Of a stretch of DNA of 64,000 bases, positions 1 to 13,600 are shown in pieces. Source of the DNA: Telopea speciosissima (taxonomy: Eukaryota; Streptophyta; Magnoliopsida; Proteales; Proteaceae); the NCBI RefSeq assembly GCF_018873765.1, contig NC_057916.1, forward strand, positions 27,131,501-27,195,500, read 5' to 3'. How positions within the stretch are numbered: position 1 is the stretch's first letter; every line of letters starts with the position of its first letter. Position numbers and translations under genes: made by a program. Under the pieces are notes generated by a model. It saw nothing but the letters and a program-made list of their open reading frames with translations, searched no databases and was not told the origin of the DNA.

Positions 1-102
1 CTCTTGGCTGGTATCTTATCCCCTCCTTGGTTCGACCCCCACCCCCCCCCCCCCCTTCTATCAAATATATAAGTACAGTTCCCAATTACCAAAAAAAAAA
101 AT
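1..102 (+). repeat. Probable 3' part of a tRNA-derived SINE, cut by the window edge
   Basis: The stretch has a GGTTCGA motif resembling a tRNA B box near base 30, a C-rich tract, and ends in ATTACC followed by 11 A. The same TTACC-poly(A) ending recurs in very short insertions at 7338-7350 and, on the other strand, at 3848-3875. The 5' part lies outside the window, so family assignment is an inference. Confidence 0.4.
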
Positions 103-341
103 CTGATCTGCACTCTTTGAAGTTAAGCGATTGTACACATCCATCCTTGCCATCCTAACAGCATCTCAATCACATGTCGAGCTCTGAGGATGTACGGACA
201 TCGCCGTAGAGGAGCCCGATCCCATGCCCTGCGCCCACACGCCCCCACCCCAAACATTAAGTTCATCAGCAAGTGGCTCGCTCAACTCTTAAGCATAGTC
301 GCAATATGGAAGAGAGATTCTTTGGTAGATAAATTGGTAGA

Positions 342-2248
342 ATGAATGCAGTGGCTCTGTGGTGCGAAAGGAGGGCCTTTCACGGCATCTATAGAACCAT
401 TATACGTAGTAGAATCACTCCGCGGCTCCACCAAATTATCTCTTCTTCTTTCACCTTCAGCACCCAAAATCCAGATGTTTCATCTGAGTTGGGAAACCAA
501 ACCCAAGACCTTCGAGAGGAGGAGCTTAGAAACTGCTTATCCTGGAAGATTGAGAAGCTCGCCAGAGGACAAGCCGTCCTCTCTGCCTTTCAGAGCTGGA
601 TGGGCGATGGATTTCCCGTTCACAGAGGCGATATCTTCCACGCCGTTAATCGACTGAGGAAACTCAATATGAATAAACGCGCCCTTGAGGTGATTCCCCT
701 CTTCTTTTTATAATTTTTCCTCTGCTTAGTACCTTCCACGGTGCATGTTTGAATTCCTTAAAAGCACACCATGCATTTGCTTAAATGCTCACGAGAACAA
801 CGACGCCACCTACTGAATCTCTTCGGTGTTAGTAGAGTACTATATCAAAGAGTTAAGCGCTTTCTGCAAAAAAAAACATTTTCTTTTGGGTGGGTGCTCA
901 TTATTTCCCATTGGATTTAGTAAAATCAATGTGTGTGAATAAGAAAGAGGCACATATAAAAAAGAGTTAAGGTTGAATTTCTGCTACTTTGTGACAGGTA
1001 ATGGAATGGGTGATTAGGGAAAGACCCTACAAGTTGAAGGAGCTCGATTACTCTTATCTGTTGGAGTTCACGATTAAGCTTCATGGGATATCGCAAGGTG
1101 AGCGTCTCTTCTCCCGTGTACCTCCCGAGTTTCAGAATGAGTTGCTCTTCAACAATCTTGTCATGGCCTGCTTGGAAAAGGCCGCCATCAGGCTGTCATT
1201 GGCATACATGAAGAAGATGAGGGAACTGGGACACCCCATCTCTCCCTATGTCTTCAATCGCCTCATAATCCTCCACTCCTCCCCTGGCCGCAGGAAAGCC
1301 ATCCCAAGAATCCTCACTCAAATGAAGGCTGACGGCGTTGTCCCTCACGTCTCCACATATAACATTCTCTTGAAAATTGAAGCCAACCAGCACAACATTC
1401 AAGGGTTGACAAAGGTGTTTGATGATATGAAACGAGCACAAGTCGAGCCTAATGAAATAACTTACTGCATTTTGGCTACAGCCCATGCCGTGGCAAGGTT
1501 ATATGCCGTGTCTGAGGCCTATGTTGAAGCAGTGGAGAAGGTGAAAACAGGGGATAATTGGTCAACCTTGGATGTTCTACTTATGTTATATGGCTATTTG
1601 GGGAAGGAGAAGGAACTTGAGTGCACATGGGGTGTTGTACAACAACTCCCCCATGTTAGAAACAAGAGTTTTGTGCTTTCCATTGAAGCATTTGGAAGAA
1701 TCGGACGGCTAAACCGATCTGAAGAAATTTGGTTGGAAATGAAGTCAAGTAAACAGTTGAGGTACACTGAGCAATACAACTCCATTATATCTATATATTG
1801 CAAACATGGGCTTGTTGATAAAGCATCGGAATTGTTCAAAGAAATGGAGATCAGTGTGTGCAATGCAAATGCAATAACCTATCGACATCTCGCACTCAGT
1901 TGCTTGAAAGCAGGGTTAGTGAAGGAAGCCTTGAAAACTCTTGAAGTAGGGATGGATCAAACAACCACTACCAAGGTCAGGAGATCAGCCCCATGGTTGG
2001 AAACCACACATTCAATAGTTGAAATCTTTGCAGACATGGGTGATATAGAGAATGTAAAGAAATTGTTTGGGGAGTTGAAGGAATCTAGGTATACCAGATA
2101 CACATTTGTGTATAATACCTTGATAAGGGCCCATGTCAAGGCTAAGGTTTATGATCCAGATCTTTTGCGAAAGATGATTCTAGGAGGGGCTAGGCCAGAT
2201 GATGAGACCTACAGCCTCCTGAAACTTTTGGAGCAGTTTCGCAATTGA
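342..2248 (+). CDS. P-class pentatricopeptide repeat protein, probably mitochondrial (At1g07590-like)
   Basis: Two exons, 342-689 and 998-2248, encode 532 residues; the intron at 690-997 has a GT donor and a GACAG acceptor and falls between codons. The N-terminus is rich in Arg and Ser and poor in acidic residues, as in mitochondrial presequences (inference). From about residue 150 the protein is a chain of helical 35-residue units of P-class PPR type, for example the units containing PHVSTYNILLKIE, EPNEITYCILATA and YTFVYNTLIRAH. PPR proteins bind organellar RNA in a sequence-specific way and act in its stability, splicing or translation. The order of units and the start of exon 2 resemble the Arabidopsis protein At1g07590 as I recall it; no E or DYW editing domain is present. 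Three further in-frame bases before the second-exon ATG come from the splice. The RNA target cannot be read from the sequence. Confidence 0.9.
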
Positions 2249-3330
2249 TTTCAGTTCACAAACTCTATGGATTTATAATGAGGAAGAGATATTTTTTCAA
2301 AGGCTCGTCTGGTTGCAAATAAAACTACATTAAAAGAAAGGGAACTAATTTGAACAGAGCAAATTTTTGTAATTACGGTTACCTAACTAACAAAAATTCT
2401 AACCAAGTATGATAATGGAACCTTTATTTCCTATTCAAATTAAAGAAATTTGATTGAAAATAAGGAAAATTTTAAGGGAACACAGTTATAGATTTGTAAT
2501 ATTTTGGGGTTATTACATAATCATAGTAATGGTGGTGTAGGTGAAGCTCATGTTGTTGCTCCTGCTCCTACTCCAGTTGCAAGCAGTGGAAGCATCAACG
2601 ATGGTGGCAGCCATGAAGAAGATAATCCACTAACGTCACTGGGAAGGAGGGATGGAATTGGAGGAGTTGCAGTGGGGAGAGTTGAAAGTGGAGCTTGAAG
2701 ACATGGTTCTCCTCAGTTGAAGTATTCGATTGAGGAAGGAGGGGTATTTGGTTCTTTTAATCGGAAGGGTAGAATAGGTACTTTGAGTCATTACAAGGGC
2801 AGAAGTGTTTTGAAGAAAAAATTAACTACTGACATCACTACTTAACAGTCCTTGACTAACGATAAGGGGTGTGTGTAATTTTTTTCCAAAATCAAGGAAG
2901 TCACTAATAAGTGCCCTACTTTGTGTGGGTGCCTTAAAATATTGGCAAACCTCAGAGGGTGACATTGATAATTTTTCAGGTTTAATTGTAAGGCCTAAAA
3001 ATTTAATTTATAGGCTTTAAAGTCCTAGTAGCATTTGGAGTTTGAAAGTCTTATTGGTTGGTTGGTCTGATTAGGATTTTAGAGTTTTAATTGCATAGTC
3101 AGTTCAAGATTTGAATTCCACTTCTTTTACTCTATTACTTATCAAACATGCAACATAACCACTGAGCAACCCACCTCGCAGGCCTTCCCATGTGACCTAT
3201 CCTTACTGTCTCGCATGGACAAATAATGTGACTATTCTAACAGCGGGGTGGAGAAGACATGTTCTAGAGACTCTAGACTAGTAATATCAAATTCCATAGC
3301 TCATTTCAATCAAATAAACCCCATTTTTTT

Positions 3331-3469
3331 AGGGCGGACTTTGGCATAATGGTAAGATTGTTCCATTTCAACCTGGTGGTCACGGGTTTGAGTCGGAAAA
3401 CAACCTCTCAAGGGTAAGGCTATATACATTATGACATTTCCCAACCCCCTCTGCACTGGTATATCTTTT
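3331..3469 (+). repeat. Au-like tRNA-derived SINE, diverged
   Basis: The body contains a tRNA-like head (ggcataatggtaagattg), a B-box-like segment (cacgggtttgagtc), then the diagnostic order of an AACAACCTCT block, GGGTAAGGCT, a short ACATTATGAC block and a final GCACTGG followed by a T-rich end. The same order occurs at 28030-28177 and, reversed, at 19941-20109. Flanking duplication is not clear, so the copy is probably old. Confidence 0.65.
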
Positions 3470-3594
3470 TTATTTATTTAATATATATATATTTATATCT
3501 CAATGTATGTTCATGTATGTGTATTGTACTCCGACCACTGTTGCACATTCTTCCATAGTACTGATTTTTCAAAACCTTGGTTTATCACTTAGTG

Positions 3595-3641
3595 AACTCC
3601 ATTTGGACTAATTCATCCAAAAAAAAAACTCCATTTGGACT
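3595..3641 (+). repeat. 17-bp retroposon-like insertion with 15-bp target-site duplication
   Basis: The 15-mer aactccatttggact occurs at 3595-3609 and again at 3627-3641. Between the copies is AATTCATCC plus 8 A (3610-3626). Identical flanking copies and a terminal poly(A) are the marks of target-primed reverse transcription, here with almost the whole body missing. Confidence 0.7.
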
Positions 3642-3830
3642 GAAATTTTATGTGAGCAGTGAACATAGTTGCAACTCCAAACAAAATATAAAACTGTGAA
3701 CAAGAATTTGGGCCCAATTGAGCAGATTTCAATACCACAACAGGAAAAAAACTCCACTTTTTGATCGTATCAGCTGCCAATGCATATATTTATTGTTATG
3801 ATAAAACTGATGCCTGATGCATATCAGCCA

Positions 3831-3892
3831 TACCGATACCTAAATCCTTTTTTTTTTTTTTTTTTTTTGGTAATGTACCGATACCTAAATCC
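3831..3892 (-). repeat. 28-bp poly(T) retroposon remnant with 17-bp target-site duplication
   Basis: The 17-mer taccgatacctaaatcc is found at 3831-3847 and 3876-3892. The insert (3848-3875) is 21 T followed by GGTAATG, that is CATTACC-poly(A) on the minus strand. That tail matches the SINE ending seen at the window start. Confidence 0.75.
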
Positions 3893-4653
3893 ATTGGATA
3901 GGCAGATTGGATGGTCAAGAATTCAGATTAAAGCGTTAAATTTCATAGTCTAATTCATTAATGCATGCCTACAGTACTCCAAAATCTACTTGCAATCTTC
4001 CATGGATTATGAAATCTATGTTTTGCCAAGTGGAAAGCTTCGATAAGGCTGAAATTTGACATGTAAAGTACCTAGTCTGCCTGTCCACAAAATTTGGAAT
4101 CATATGATTTTCTCAAGGTTAGTAAAATAATCGAATCTGTTATCTTCTCTGATCCATTGATTTTCTCATTGTTCTCTGTTTTTGGGTTATCCATAGTTAC
4201 TATCCCTTTCTTTTTTGATACTCTTCAGTTACTACTCGGATACTATCGTAGGTTCTATTCACAGTCCATAATAGTTGCTTATTTCTTCCTCTTTTCCTAT
4301 TATTTCTATTTGTTAAAACCCTATTCCACCCTACTCTTTTTCCCACCGCCTTTCCTTGTAATTCAGCCTTAGAAAATCCATAACTATAGGCTGTCCCGCA
4401 TCGCTTCTCTATAAAATTAATACTTACTGACACTCAGATTTTTCCCTCATTCTGCCATTATCAGCCATGGTAACCCATTCAGCATACAATTGAAATTGTA
4501 AATTCAGATAGTATTTAATCAACAGATCGAACTAGTCATTGTTTACCAAAGAGCTGATTCAAAATGAGAAAGAAAAATAGTAGATAGTGTCTTCTTTTTC
4601 CTTCTTTTTTACAATCTGCTGAGAGGTAGGAAGTTGTACCGGTTCTGTTCTAT

Positions 4654-7600
4654 TCAAGTAAGATAATTAAGGAACTCGGCTGCAGTAGCAATGGCAGCTC
4701 CTGTAATAGCATCCACCACGACTTTGTCTCTACTGCTGTTGCTGGCTGCAGATATCAGAGCCCCACTTACTGCACCCCCGAGCATCGCATTTTTCTGCAA
4801 AGGACTCAAAGGAAATGACAGAATGAGACATGGTCTTATTGAATTTACACTTACAATTATTACAAATTTTCCTTCATGGTTCCAATTCAGAACCTATCCC
4901 TAGAGCACTCCAAAATTATGAAAATATACCCAATAATAATTTCTTTTCTCAACTCAAAGATTTAGCTACTTTTGTACTTCACAGAAAACGTGAAAACAGT
5001 ATTTGGAAGGGAGTGTGACAACCATCCAACCATTATTTCTTGCTCTATAAGATTAAAAATCTAATTAAGAAATATCCTAATCTTGCTTACTTTAATTATG
5101 CCCTACCATTAGCTGTTGCTTAAAACTGAAACTTACTGGGAAAATATCCCATAAAAAAACTAAATAAAATAAGGTGTGGAGCAAATTTTCTTGATCTCTG
5201 TGGGTTACAATCAACTAGGGTGTGTCAGAGGAAAAACTATATATCAGGTAGCCCAGAAGTCACTTTGGCAAGAAAAGAATGCCAGGGTCTCGGTAGGAAA
5301 GGAATAGTAGGATTTTTTAAGACAAATCCTAGGGCTTTTCCCAAGAAATCTGCTGATATTGCCAGATACTTAATTTGTCTGTGGCATGTACATAATTTTT
5401 TGGGCTAGAGACTGCATCTCTCCCAGATGGGATTCCATGCTTTAATGAGTGATGTATTCAACTTTTTGTGGTTCTTTGTTTGATTCCTAATTTTTCCTAA
5501 TGTTCTATAGGTTGTGGATTATGATCATATTTCAGTTGTACTCACATATACTGTTGACCTAGTAACTAGTTAGCACATAAGCAAAGATACATGAAGAAGT
5601 CGACAAAGAGAAATCTCAGTTCCCATGAACCAAGTTGAAAGCTTACGATCAACTTTCAATAGCATGCCCTCCAAACCAATAATTGAGAACCATTCTCAAC
5701 CATGAAAAAAATTCCCTTTCATTAACCAGTCTTTCAATCAATTGTATTGTTACAATATTTATAGACTAAATTTTAATGAAGAAAATAGAAACTAAATATT
5801 AACCCAAATCTTCTAAAAACCCAAAATAGAAGGTACACTAACACTTAATCTCACATAGGACTCAAAGCCCTCACACATGGGCTTATAGAATTGGGACGTT
5901 ACAACAGAGCCCAAAAATATTTAGCCAATGATCCATATAACCCATTGGGGCTTTGAACTGAGACTGGATCAAGCCCAATCAATAGCATCTCTGCCTGCAT
6001 CAAGTAGAGCACAATACTGTGCTGCCAGTCATATGGATGCAAAAGCAGGCCCCTAACTACTGACACTAGAGACCCTTCTTCTCTTTTGTAGGGTTTGCGT
6101 TGACTTATTTTATCTATGTTAAATAAATTTAATTCTTGTAGGAAAATTAGCCTAATGTATCTATGTTAAATTTTTGTCCATAAGTAGATTAAATTATCAA
6201 TGCTACATTGTCATACTCTCCTACGAAAAACATTCACCAGCTATTTGGGTTATCAATGATAGGTTAGATGGTCAATGGGAAGGCACGACTCCTTTCTGTT
6301 ACAAAAGGCCACATGTATGACTAACTCCTCCCCCACACCCCCCCCCCCCCAAAAAAAAAAAAAAAAGACTCCTCTTACGCTAGCTTCCAAAAAAGAGTCA
6401 AGCTGTGAAAGAGTGCTTCCAAGCCCTGACCAACCAAATTCGAGTATTGAGCAATTTGAACAAAACAAAGGAGCATATCAGCAGTGCCAGCAATCAAAGC
6501 TTGGATCCACAGGCTAAATGACTCTTTTATGGGATAAGAGAAGAATTACCACAACCCCTTCCCCAAAAAAAAAAAAAAAAAGAAAACGCTGAAACATCAG
6601 TAACCCAGCACAGAATTTACCCAGTCTCTTGTGCCACGGATCCTCTCCACCCCATACTCCATACCCACGTAGACACCAGCTATAGTCCCTGCAATTGTGA
6701 TAAAAGAACTTTACTTAGTTTTCTTTCTCCTTGCAGAAGTAAAGAAATCACTGCAGACAGACAAAACCTCAGGATTAAACATCTGTATCTTCACTCAGGC
6801 TTACCCCAATAAGCACCCTCCTTGCACATCTTCTTCAGCTGTAATTACAGTGACATCCATCAGTAGACTAGAAAATGTATTATTTGCATTTGTGTATTCT
6901 GATTCAGTATGAGGAAACAACAACAACAAAAAAATCATTCACAACAAGTAAATATAATAGGAGTCTTATTTCATCAGAAGGATGGTCAACTAAGACCTCC
7001 GTGACAAAGTGATTTCCAGACACTCTAACCATGCTTAGCCTTCTAACTCTAAATGTACACCATATCCCACACATTCCCAGATAATTTACCAGATAGGACA
7101 CCATTTCCATGATCATCAATGGTAAACCAAATGGCTATTGAAGAGGCATGACATGCATGGTGGTGCATTCTCAAATTCATCCATTTGGCAAGACCGACCA
7201 AGAAGTGATGCAGATAATCAGCAAAAGTGGGATTATTTTAGTGAAAATAAGCCTTGGGTTGGGTTCTATACATGTTGGGCCTTTTGGTAATGAAGACGGA
7301 ATTTACTTTACTAGTTACTCTAGTTAGAGTCCTATTTTTACCAAAAAAACAGTTAGAGACCTATTTCTTTATTTTATTTTTTATTAAGTATTTTAATTAG
7401 GCTGGAATAAGTCTTTGATAGTTCAGCCTTATTTCAATCTCTTTCCTCTATTATTCCAGTTTCCTACTTAGTTTAAGTTACCTAATCAATTCAGGATATA
7501 AGCAGTAGCACTATGGTTGGACCGGCTTGACCCAATCTGGAAACCCAGACCGAACAAATCAGTTCCAAAACGGTTTTTGGTTCAAAGGAGGTTGGTAGTG

Positions 7601-10600
7601 TTTTTTTTAATCCGTTCGGGGATATTTTTGTAATTGCATTCTTTTTTACATTGTTGAGATAGCTACGTAGGAGATTTGTTTAAATAGTTTCCGATTTTGT
7701 TCTAGTTTCCTAGCTGAGTAGGTTTCTAGTTTGAGTTGCATTTCTTTTTATAATATATAATCCAACGATGGAAGATTAGAGTGAAATAAGAAAATTTTGT
7801 TTTTGGTTTATAGTTGTTATGGTGTGACTGCTGGCCGTGTGGCCTTCTTCCCCTTCTTCCTCATGTTTCAGGTGAGTTCCCTTTAAGTCTTCGTCTTTGT
7901 TTCTTTTCCGCTTCTACCGTATTCCTTTCCCTTTTCAGGTGTTAACGAGGGACTGCAAAAGAGGGTTTTTGATCTCCCTCAGAAGGTTTTCATTCAGCCT
8001 CATATTTTGGGGGATTGAATCACAATCACCACCATAAAACGACCCAATTCCCCAGAATCTTATTGCCCAGATCAATCGCCTGCCATGAGATCGAACCAAG
8101 GATCGCCACTGGTTCAGAAAGTTACCGTCAAGAGAAAGTTAAGGTTTTGGTTCTCCTCTGTTGTTTTACCTTTGGGGTTGTTAAGTGTAGTGTAGTCTTG
8201 GTTTCTATGGTTGCTATGTTCTACTGTTAGTCTTAGATATGATGTTATATTGTGAGGGGTGTTTTAGGCATTAGGTGGTATAACTACTTAAAGTCGGTGG
8301 ACCTGTTGTGTTATATTTGTGTTATTATAAATACATCCCATAGTCCCATGGTTTGAGTAACCAGATCACTTCTCAAACCGTGGGCTGCATTCTTCAAGGT
8401 CTTAATTTCTCTCTTTCTTCTTCTCTAGGGTTGTTGGTTGATTAATGCATTGATGTCACATGGTATCAGCGCATTAAGATCCAATAGCTCTATTCTGTCC
8501 ATCTTGAGAGTCCTCTTTGGGTTCTCTATTGTGGTCCACAGCAACCCATGCTGTATCTTATTTTTGAAAGCCTAATTGATTAAAACAATGAAGAACTATG
8601 GTTTCCTGCCTTTATGAAGATCTCATGCTCCAATACTCCATCAACGTCATGCTGTTCTGATGATTTTTTTCAACCTGAAGATCATTCAAACTGAAGTTGT
8701 GAGGTACTCTGTTTTTGGCAGATTTTTACAGATATTGAATTGCAAATACTTTGATCCATCCATTGGATCTCCTCAAGGTTTAAGGCATGAAAGCCCCCTC
8801 TGAATGTGACCCTTGATACTCATATGAAGCTGATCCAAGCTGTCAATGCAAAGTAATTTCAATCCTTCTATTGCTGCATTGCTGTTTATGGATTTTTCTG
8901 GGAAATCTGGTATCTGAAATTACTCCAGATCTGTTCAGTAAATTTGGCTAAGATTTTGGGGGCATTAATAAAGGCCCTCATACACTGGTTCTTCGATTTG
9001 ATTTATAGGCTGATCCCAGCCTCTGATGTGCTGGAATCAATTTTCTCTCCAACTACCTGCGGTACTCTGTTTTGATCTCCTGGGCAGGTCTCGATCTGTG
9101 CATATGGTTCTATTCTTCAAGTAATATTTCAGGCCAGTGTTCTCTCCCTTTGGAAGGTTCAGCGGTGATAGATTTGTTTCTGATTACTGTTTCTCTCACT
9201 GATTTGGGATTTCGATTGTCTCTAGCACTTATTCTATGGATTTTTGTTGCTCACAAAGTGAGGTTGTGATTGCTGGTATTTTATTTTATCAATATGGTAG
9301 AATCCAAGCCTCCTCTGGACAATGTTAATGTCCAGATAACTTCTATTAAGTTAAACGGTGGAACAGTGTTCGTAATCTTGTTCTGGGATCAGTAAAATCG
9401 CTTGGCTCGGATCGGTATCGGCCAAGACCAATCCTGATACCGATCCGATACACATGTATGGACAAGGGTAAAATGGTAATAAAAAACAGCCTTTATGAAG
9501 AAAAAAAAATAGGGATAAATACGTGATGTCAAGCTTGGAGCGTCTAGTGACAGAGTTTGAAGATAAACATCAGTATCAAAAACTTGTCGGCAAACTTATA
9601 TCTTATTGTCACCCGACCTGATATCTCCTTTGTTGTTGGTGTGATTAGTCAATTCATGCAAGCACCTAAGGAAGTTCATTGGGAGATAGTTTATCGTTTA
9701 TTGAGGTACCTTAAGGGTGCACCAAGGAAAGGCCTTATTTATCGCCGTCATGGTAACACTAGTATTGTTGGTTATTTTGATACCGATTGGGCTGGAGCGG
9801 ATGGTGACCGACGGTCTACTACAAGCTATAGTACATTCTTTGGAGGAAATCTTCTTACGCAGAGGAGTAAGAAACAAACTATTGTGGCCCATTCGAGTGC
9901 TGAAGCAAAGTATCAAGCAATGGCACATACTGCAGTTGAGTTGATGTGGCTTCGGTCCTTTATTCAAGAGCTTGGTTATTCAACCACCAAATCGATGGAG
10001 ATGTTCTGTAATTTCCAAGCGGCCATTTACATTGCTAATAATCTAGTCATTCATGAAAGGAAGAAGCATATAGAAGGAGATTGTCATTTTGTTCAGGACA
10101 CAGCGATGAAGAAGTTGATCACTACCTTTGTCAACTCACATAGCCAACTTGGGGATTTGTTTACCAAAGCTTTTTTCCGTAATGTTTTTCTACAAGGATG
10201 TTCCAAGCTGAGCATGGGTGATGTCTACGCTCTAGCTTGAGGGGGAGTGTTAAGTGCAGTGTAGTCTCAGTTTCTGTAGTTGCTATGTTCTATTGTTAGT
10301 CTTAGATATGATGTTATATTGTTAGGGGTGTTTAGTTTTATTAGGTGGTATAACTACTTAAAGTCGGTGGACCTGTTTTCTGTCAGTAAAAATACATCTC
10401 ATAGTCCCACGGTTTTGAGTAAGCAGTTCACTTATCAAACCGTGGGCTGCATTCTCCAAGTTCACTTTTTCTCTAAATCTCTCTCTCTTTTTCTGTTCTT
10501 CTTCTTCTCTAGGGTTGCTGGTTGATTAATGCATTGATATTGTCACTGGGCTAAACTTCAATTGGTCTTCAGACATCTGAGAGGAAGGATTATTCAACTG

Positions 10601-13600
10601 AAATCTCAAGTCGATAGCGTTACCGTGACGGGGTTCTCCCATTTGAAGTCCTCCCAAGTTTTCTGTGTGGTTGCCGTCGGGAGGTTGAAGACAACCTCAT
10701 ATTGTGAGTTGAGTTTTAACCCTTATTTTTTTATTTCCAGAAAAACTCCTCCCCTCTAGATTCTATTCCACTTATTTTCTATTCACTTAAAATTCCATAA
10801 ATACCCTTTCCTCTTATTCCTTATTTTGTTTGTCTTTAACTTATTTTATTACCTAATCTACCCCTCCGTTTTAACTGCTACTTCCTTTTGTATCCTTATC
10901 CATCTTTGTCTACCAAACAACCCCCTCTAAATTTCTTCTTGTTTACAGAATTGTCACTCCCTTTAACAATTGGTTTTTTGTTGATTGGGTGGGCCCATAA
11001 GTGATCCAAATCTGGTTTTTGGACCCTTCGATTGTATCAAGGAATGGTTTAGGCCTTTCCTTTTTTGAGTTTGTTTTTTAGTCTTATATATAAGTTTCTA
11101 AGGGGTTTTAGCCTTGTAAACGAATTTGAAGAACCCTTGATGGTGATACCAAGGTTAGGGTACTGGTAGTGATTCCAATCCTGCAAATCATGTGATGAAT
11201 CCTGATCATACCCTTTTTATATTTCCTTTTATTTCTTTTCTGTTTTCGTTTCAGTTTTGTTCAACTTGGATTTCTCCACATGTCTTGTTTTAAAAATTGA
11301 TCTCTGAATTCTGATTTCAAATCTCTGTTCTGCTATTAGTTCTTAATCGTGTGACAGTTTCAAAATCTGAACTTTCCAATTAATACTACAAATCCTGTTG
11401 CAACTAGGATTTGTTAAATCTTCAGAATTCTGAATCTGTTTTGGTTGCTCTAATCCTACCTTCCATTACTAGTTATACAACTGTTACCTTAATTGATCAT
11501 TGGTTTGAACCCCCATTTTGTCCATCGATTCTGTAATTGTTGAGCCGTGGTTCCTCAGGTAGGATTGCTCCAAAACTGAGGATCTAACCCTAAGATTCCA
11601 ATGAAACTTTGCAATACTGATCCTCAGTACATAATAGACCTTCAACCAGAATTTGAGCATAATTAGACAAGTCCTCTTTAAGTTATTTAAATTTCTCTCA
11701 ATTCTTGTTTGTCCTTATTCCCTGTGATCCTATCACAAGCTGATCTCTCACTGGGTACTCCTGGTTCAGGGTTAGCACCGCACATAAAAGATCCTTGTCA
11801 GAATCCAAAATGATTAAACGGCAAACATCTCATTGTACATTCCATGACCTTCGAAAAGAATGTGCTATCGCTATGTCAGATTGTTAAAATGGTCCAAGTG
11901 TCCAACTTTGCCATTTGCCAGAGGACTACCATGAGACATGCATCAAAATAGTGATACTCCTTATGTATAACTTAAGACTATTCTCAATCTTAAAGGTTTA
12001 CACATAAAATGTGCAGGGTTTCCATCAACATCTTCACTCAAAACAGGTGCATCTGAAAGCCTACGAGGAGTTTGTCATCATAAATTCTAATTTTTTTATT
12101 TATTTTCATTCTTTACTTTAACTATAACTACATAACCACAAATTGCTAGCCTGTGCTAGCATGACTATATGCTTCAACACTTCAACAATGATTATTAGAA
12201 TGGTCCTAAAAGAGTTATGTAGGGGAAGTACCTTTCATAGAAAATACATACAATGATTTGAAGCCCAGACTGTTTTCATTGCCAACATAATCATAATCTA
12301 AAACCTTTTCTTTTGTTGATACTTTCCTTAGTTTTTATGGGGAAAACCCACACACACAAACGAGAAGTCCAATGCTGATAACAATTCCATCACCTACAAT
12401 TTAAGCACGTTAAAGCTCGTGTTTAACACGGACTAGGATTTTAAAAGTCTAGAAGAACAAAGAAATCTGGCATGTAGCCTCACCCAGAGACATGCTATAA
12501 ACCTCTGCACTTCATAGTAATGTAGACCAGTCACAAGGGATAACTAGTCCACAAGAGGATCGCAAACTTCAGGTCCAGCACTTCGATCGATTCTCAGATT
12601 TGCAAGAAATTTCAGAATAATAAAATAAAAAATAAGAAATCAAAGTGAAGAAGAAGATAGGGTAGTCTCTCTCAGACTTGGGTCTCTCACTCATGGCCTC
12701 TCACCATATTTTGATCTCACACCAATGGCATCTCACCATACTCTCTCATAGAGCAAAGCACAAAGCTATGTTTTTTTTTTTTTTTTCCTCAATCTCATTA
12801 ATCAAATTCGTGTACAAGAAGGTAGACCCTTATAAACTTACATAGAAGACTCGAAAACAGACTCAAACACTAAAAAGGAAAGGCCTAACCCAATCCTTAA
12901 CTAATAAGGTAACATAAACTGTCTAGGAAACTAAAATAATGAAAGAAACAGACTCAAAACAGGACTCTAACTAAACTAATGAAGTAAATCCCATTTTCCT
13001 ACCTTCTACCCATATGTTAGGCTTATTAAATTGGCCAATTACAAAATAAACACATAGAATTAAAGGCCCAATACATATATAACTCATCCCAAGGCTTATT
13101 TCCACTAAAATAAGCCCTCTAAGTGACTTATCTGCATCACATAGGATTGAGAATCAATAAAGATGCAATGGTGCCTGGGTACGAAGCAGGGAAGACAATG
13201 ATCTCCTCACTACAAGGGGACTGGGACTCATCATTAGATGAGTTATTTTAAGGAGATATCATATTTCAAGGAATCCTAAACATTTTCATCATTTAATGTT
13301 TTTAAAATTCTCATTGTATTTTGGGAAACCACTTCAGTTATGGAGTTTTAAGTTTTAACACCGAAGAAATTAGTTATTGGGTCACTGATAAAGAAAAAAA
13401 AAACACTGAAGTGTAACTACAAAGTGATTTGCTTTTCCGCCTACCATATGAGATCCAGGTCCGAACCCGACCAGATAGGAGGTATATTAAAATCAAGGGT
13501 GTAATTTGAACTTTAAAGTTTAAACCTGCCAATTGTTTACTCAACTGTCAAACCAAGCAAGAAATGAAAATATATTTCTTGACTATTATGAAAATAATAT

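Larger units (their letters stand above)
2249..4653. other. Intergenic: 3' flanks of the PPR gene and OEP16-1, with retroposons
   Basis: No convincing coding region is seen. Short open frames here have no recognisable domain. The region holds one tRNA-derived SINE near 3331-3469 and two very short retroposon-like insertions with target-site duplications (3595-3641, 3831-3892). The PPR gene and OEP16-1 converge here. Confidence 0.6.
8179..10545 (+). mobile_element. Internally deleted Ty1/copia retrotransposon
   Basis: The 5' LTR (8179-8458) and 3' LTR (10248-10545) both start TGTTAAGTG and share most of their length, including 'ggtataactacttaaagtcggtgg'. A primer-binding site, TGGTATCAGCGC at 8461-8472, is one base from the complement of initiator tRNA-Met. 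A polypurine tract GAGGGGGAG sits at 10239-10247 directly before the 3' LTR. A gag start is recognisable near 9296 (reads ..NVQITSIKLNGG), after which most of gag-pol is missing; a short GATAC-rich repeat near 9385-9500 lies at the deletion. Only the end of reverse transcriptase and RNase H remain. The LTRs have diverged and no exact 5-bp duplication was found, so the insertion is old. It lies in intron 3 of OEP16-1. Confidence 0.85.

Noticed and set aside
2504..2698. 64-codon Gly/Val-rich frame downstream of the PPR gene
   Set aside because: Low complexity, no domain, in the PPR 3' flank.
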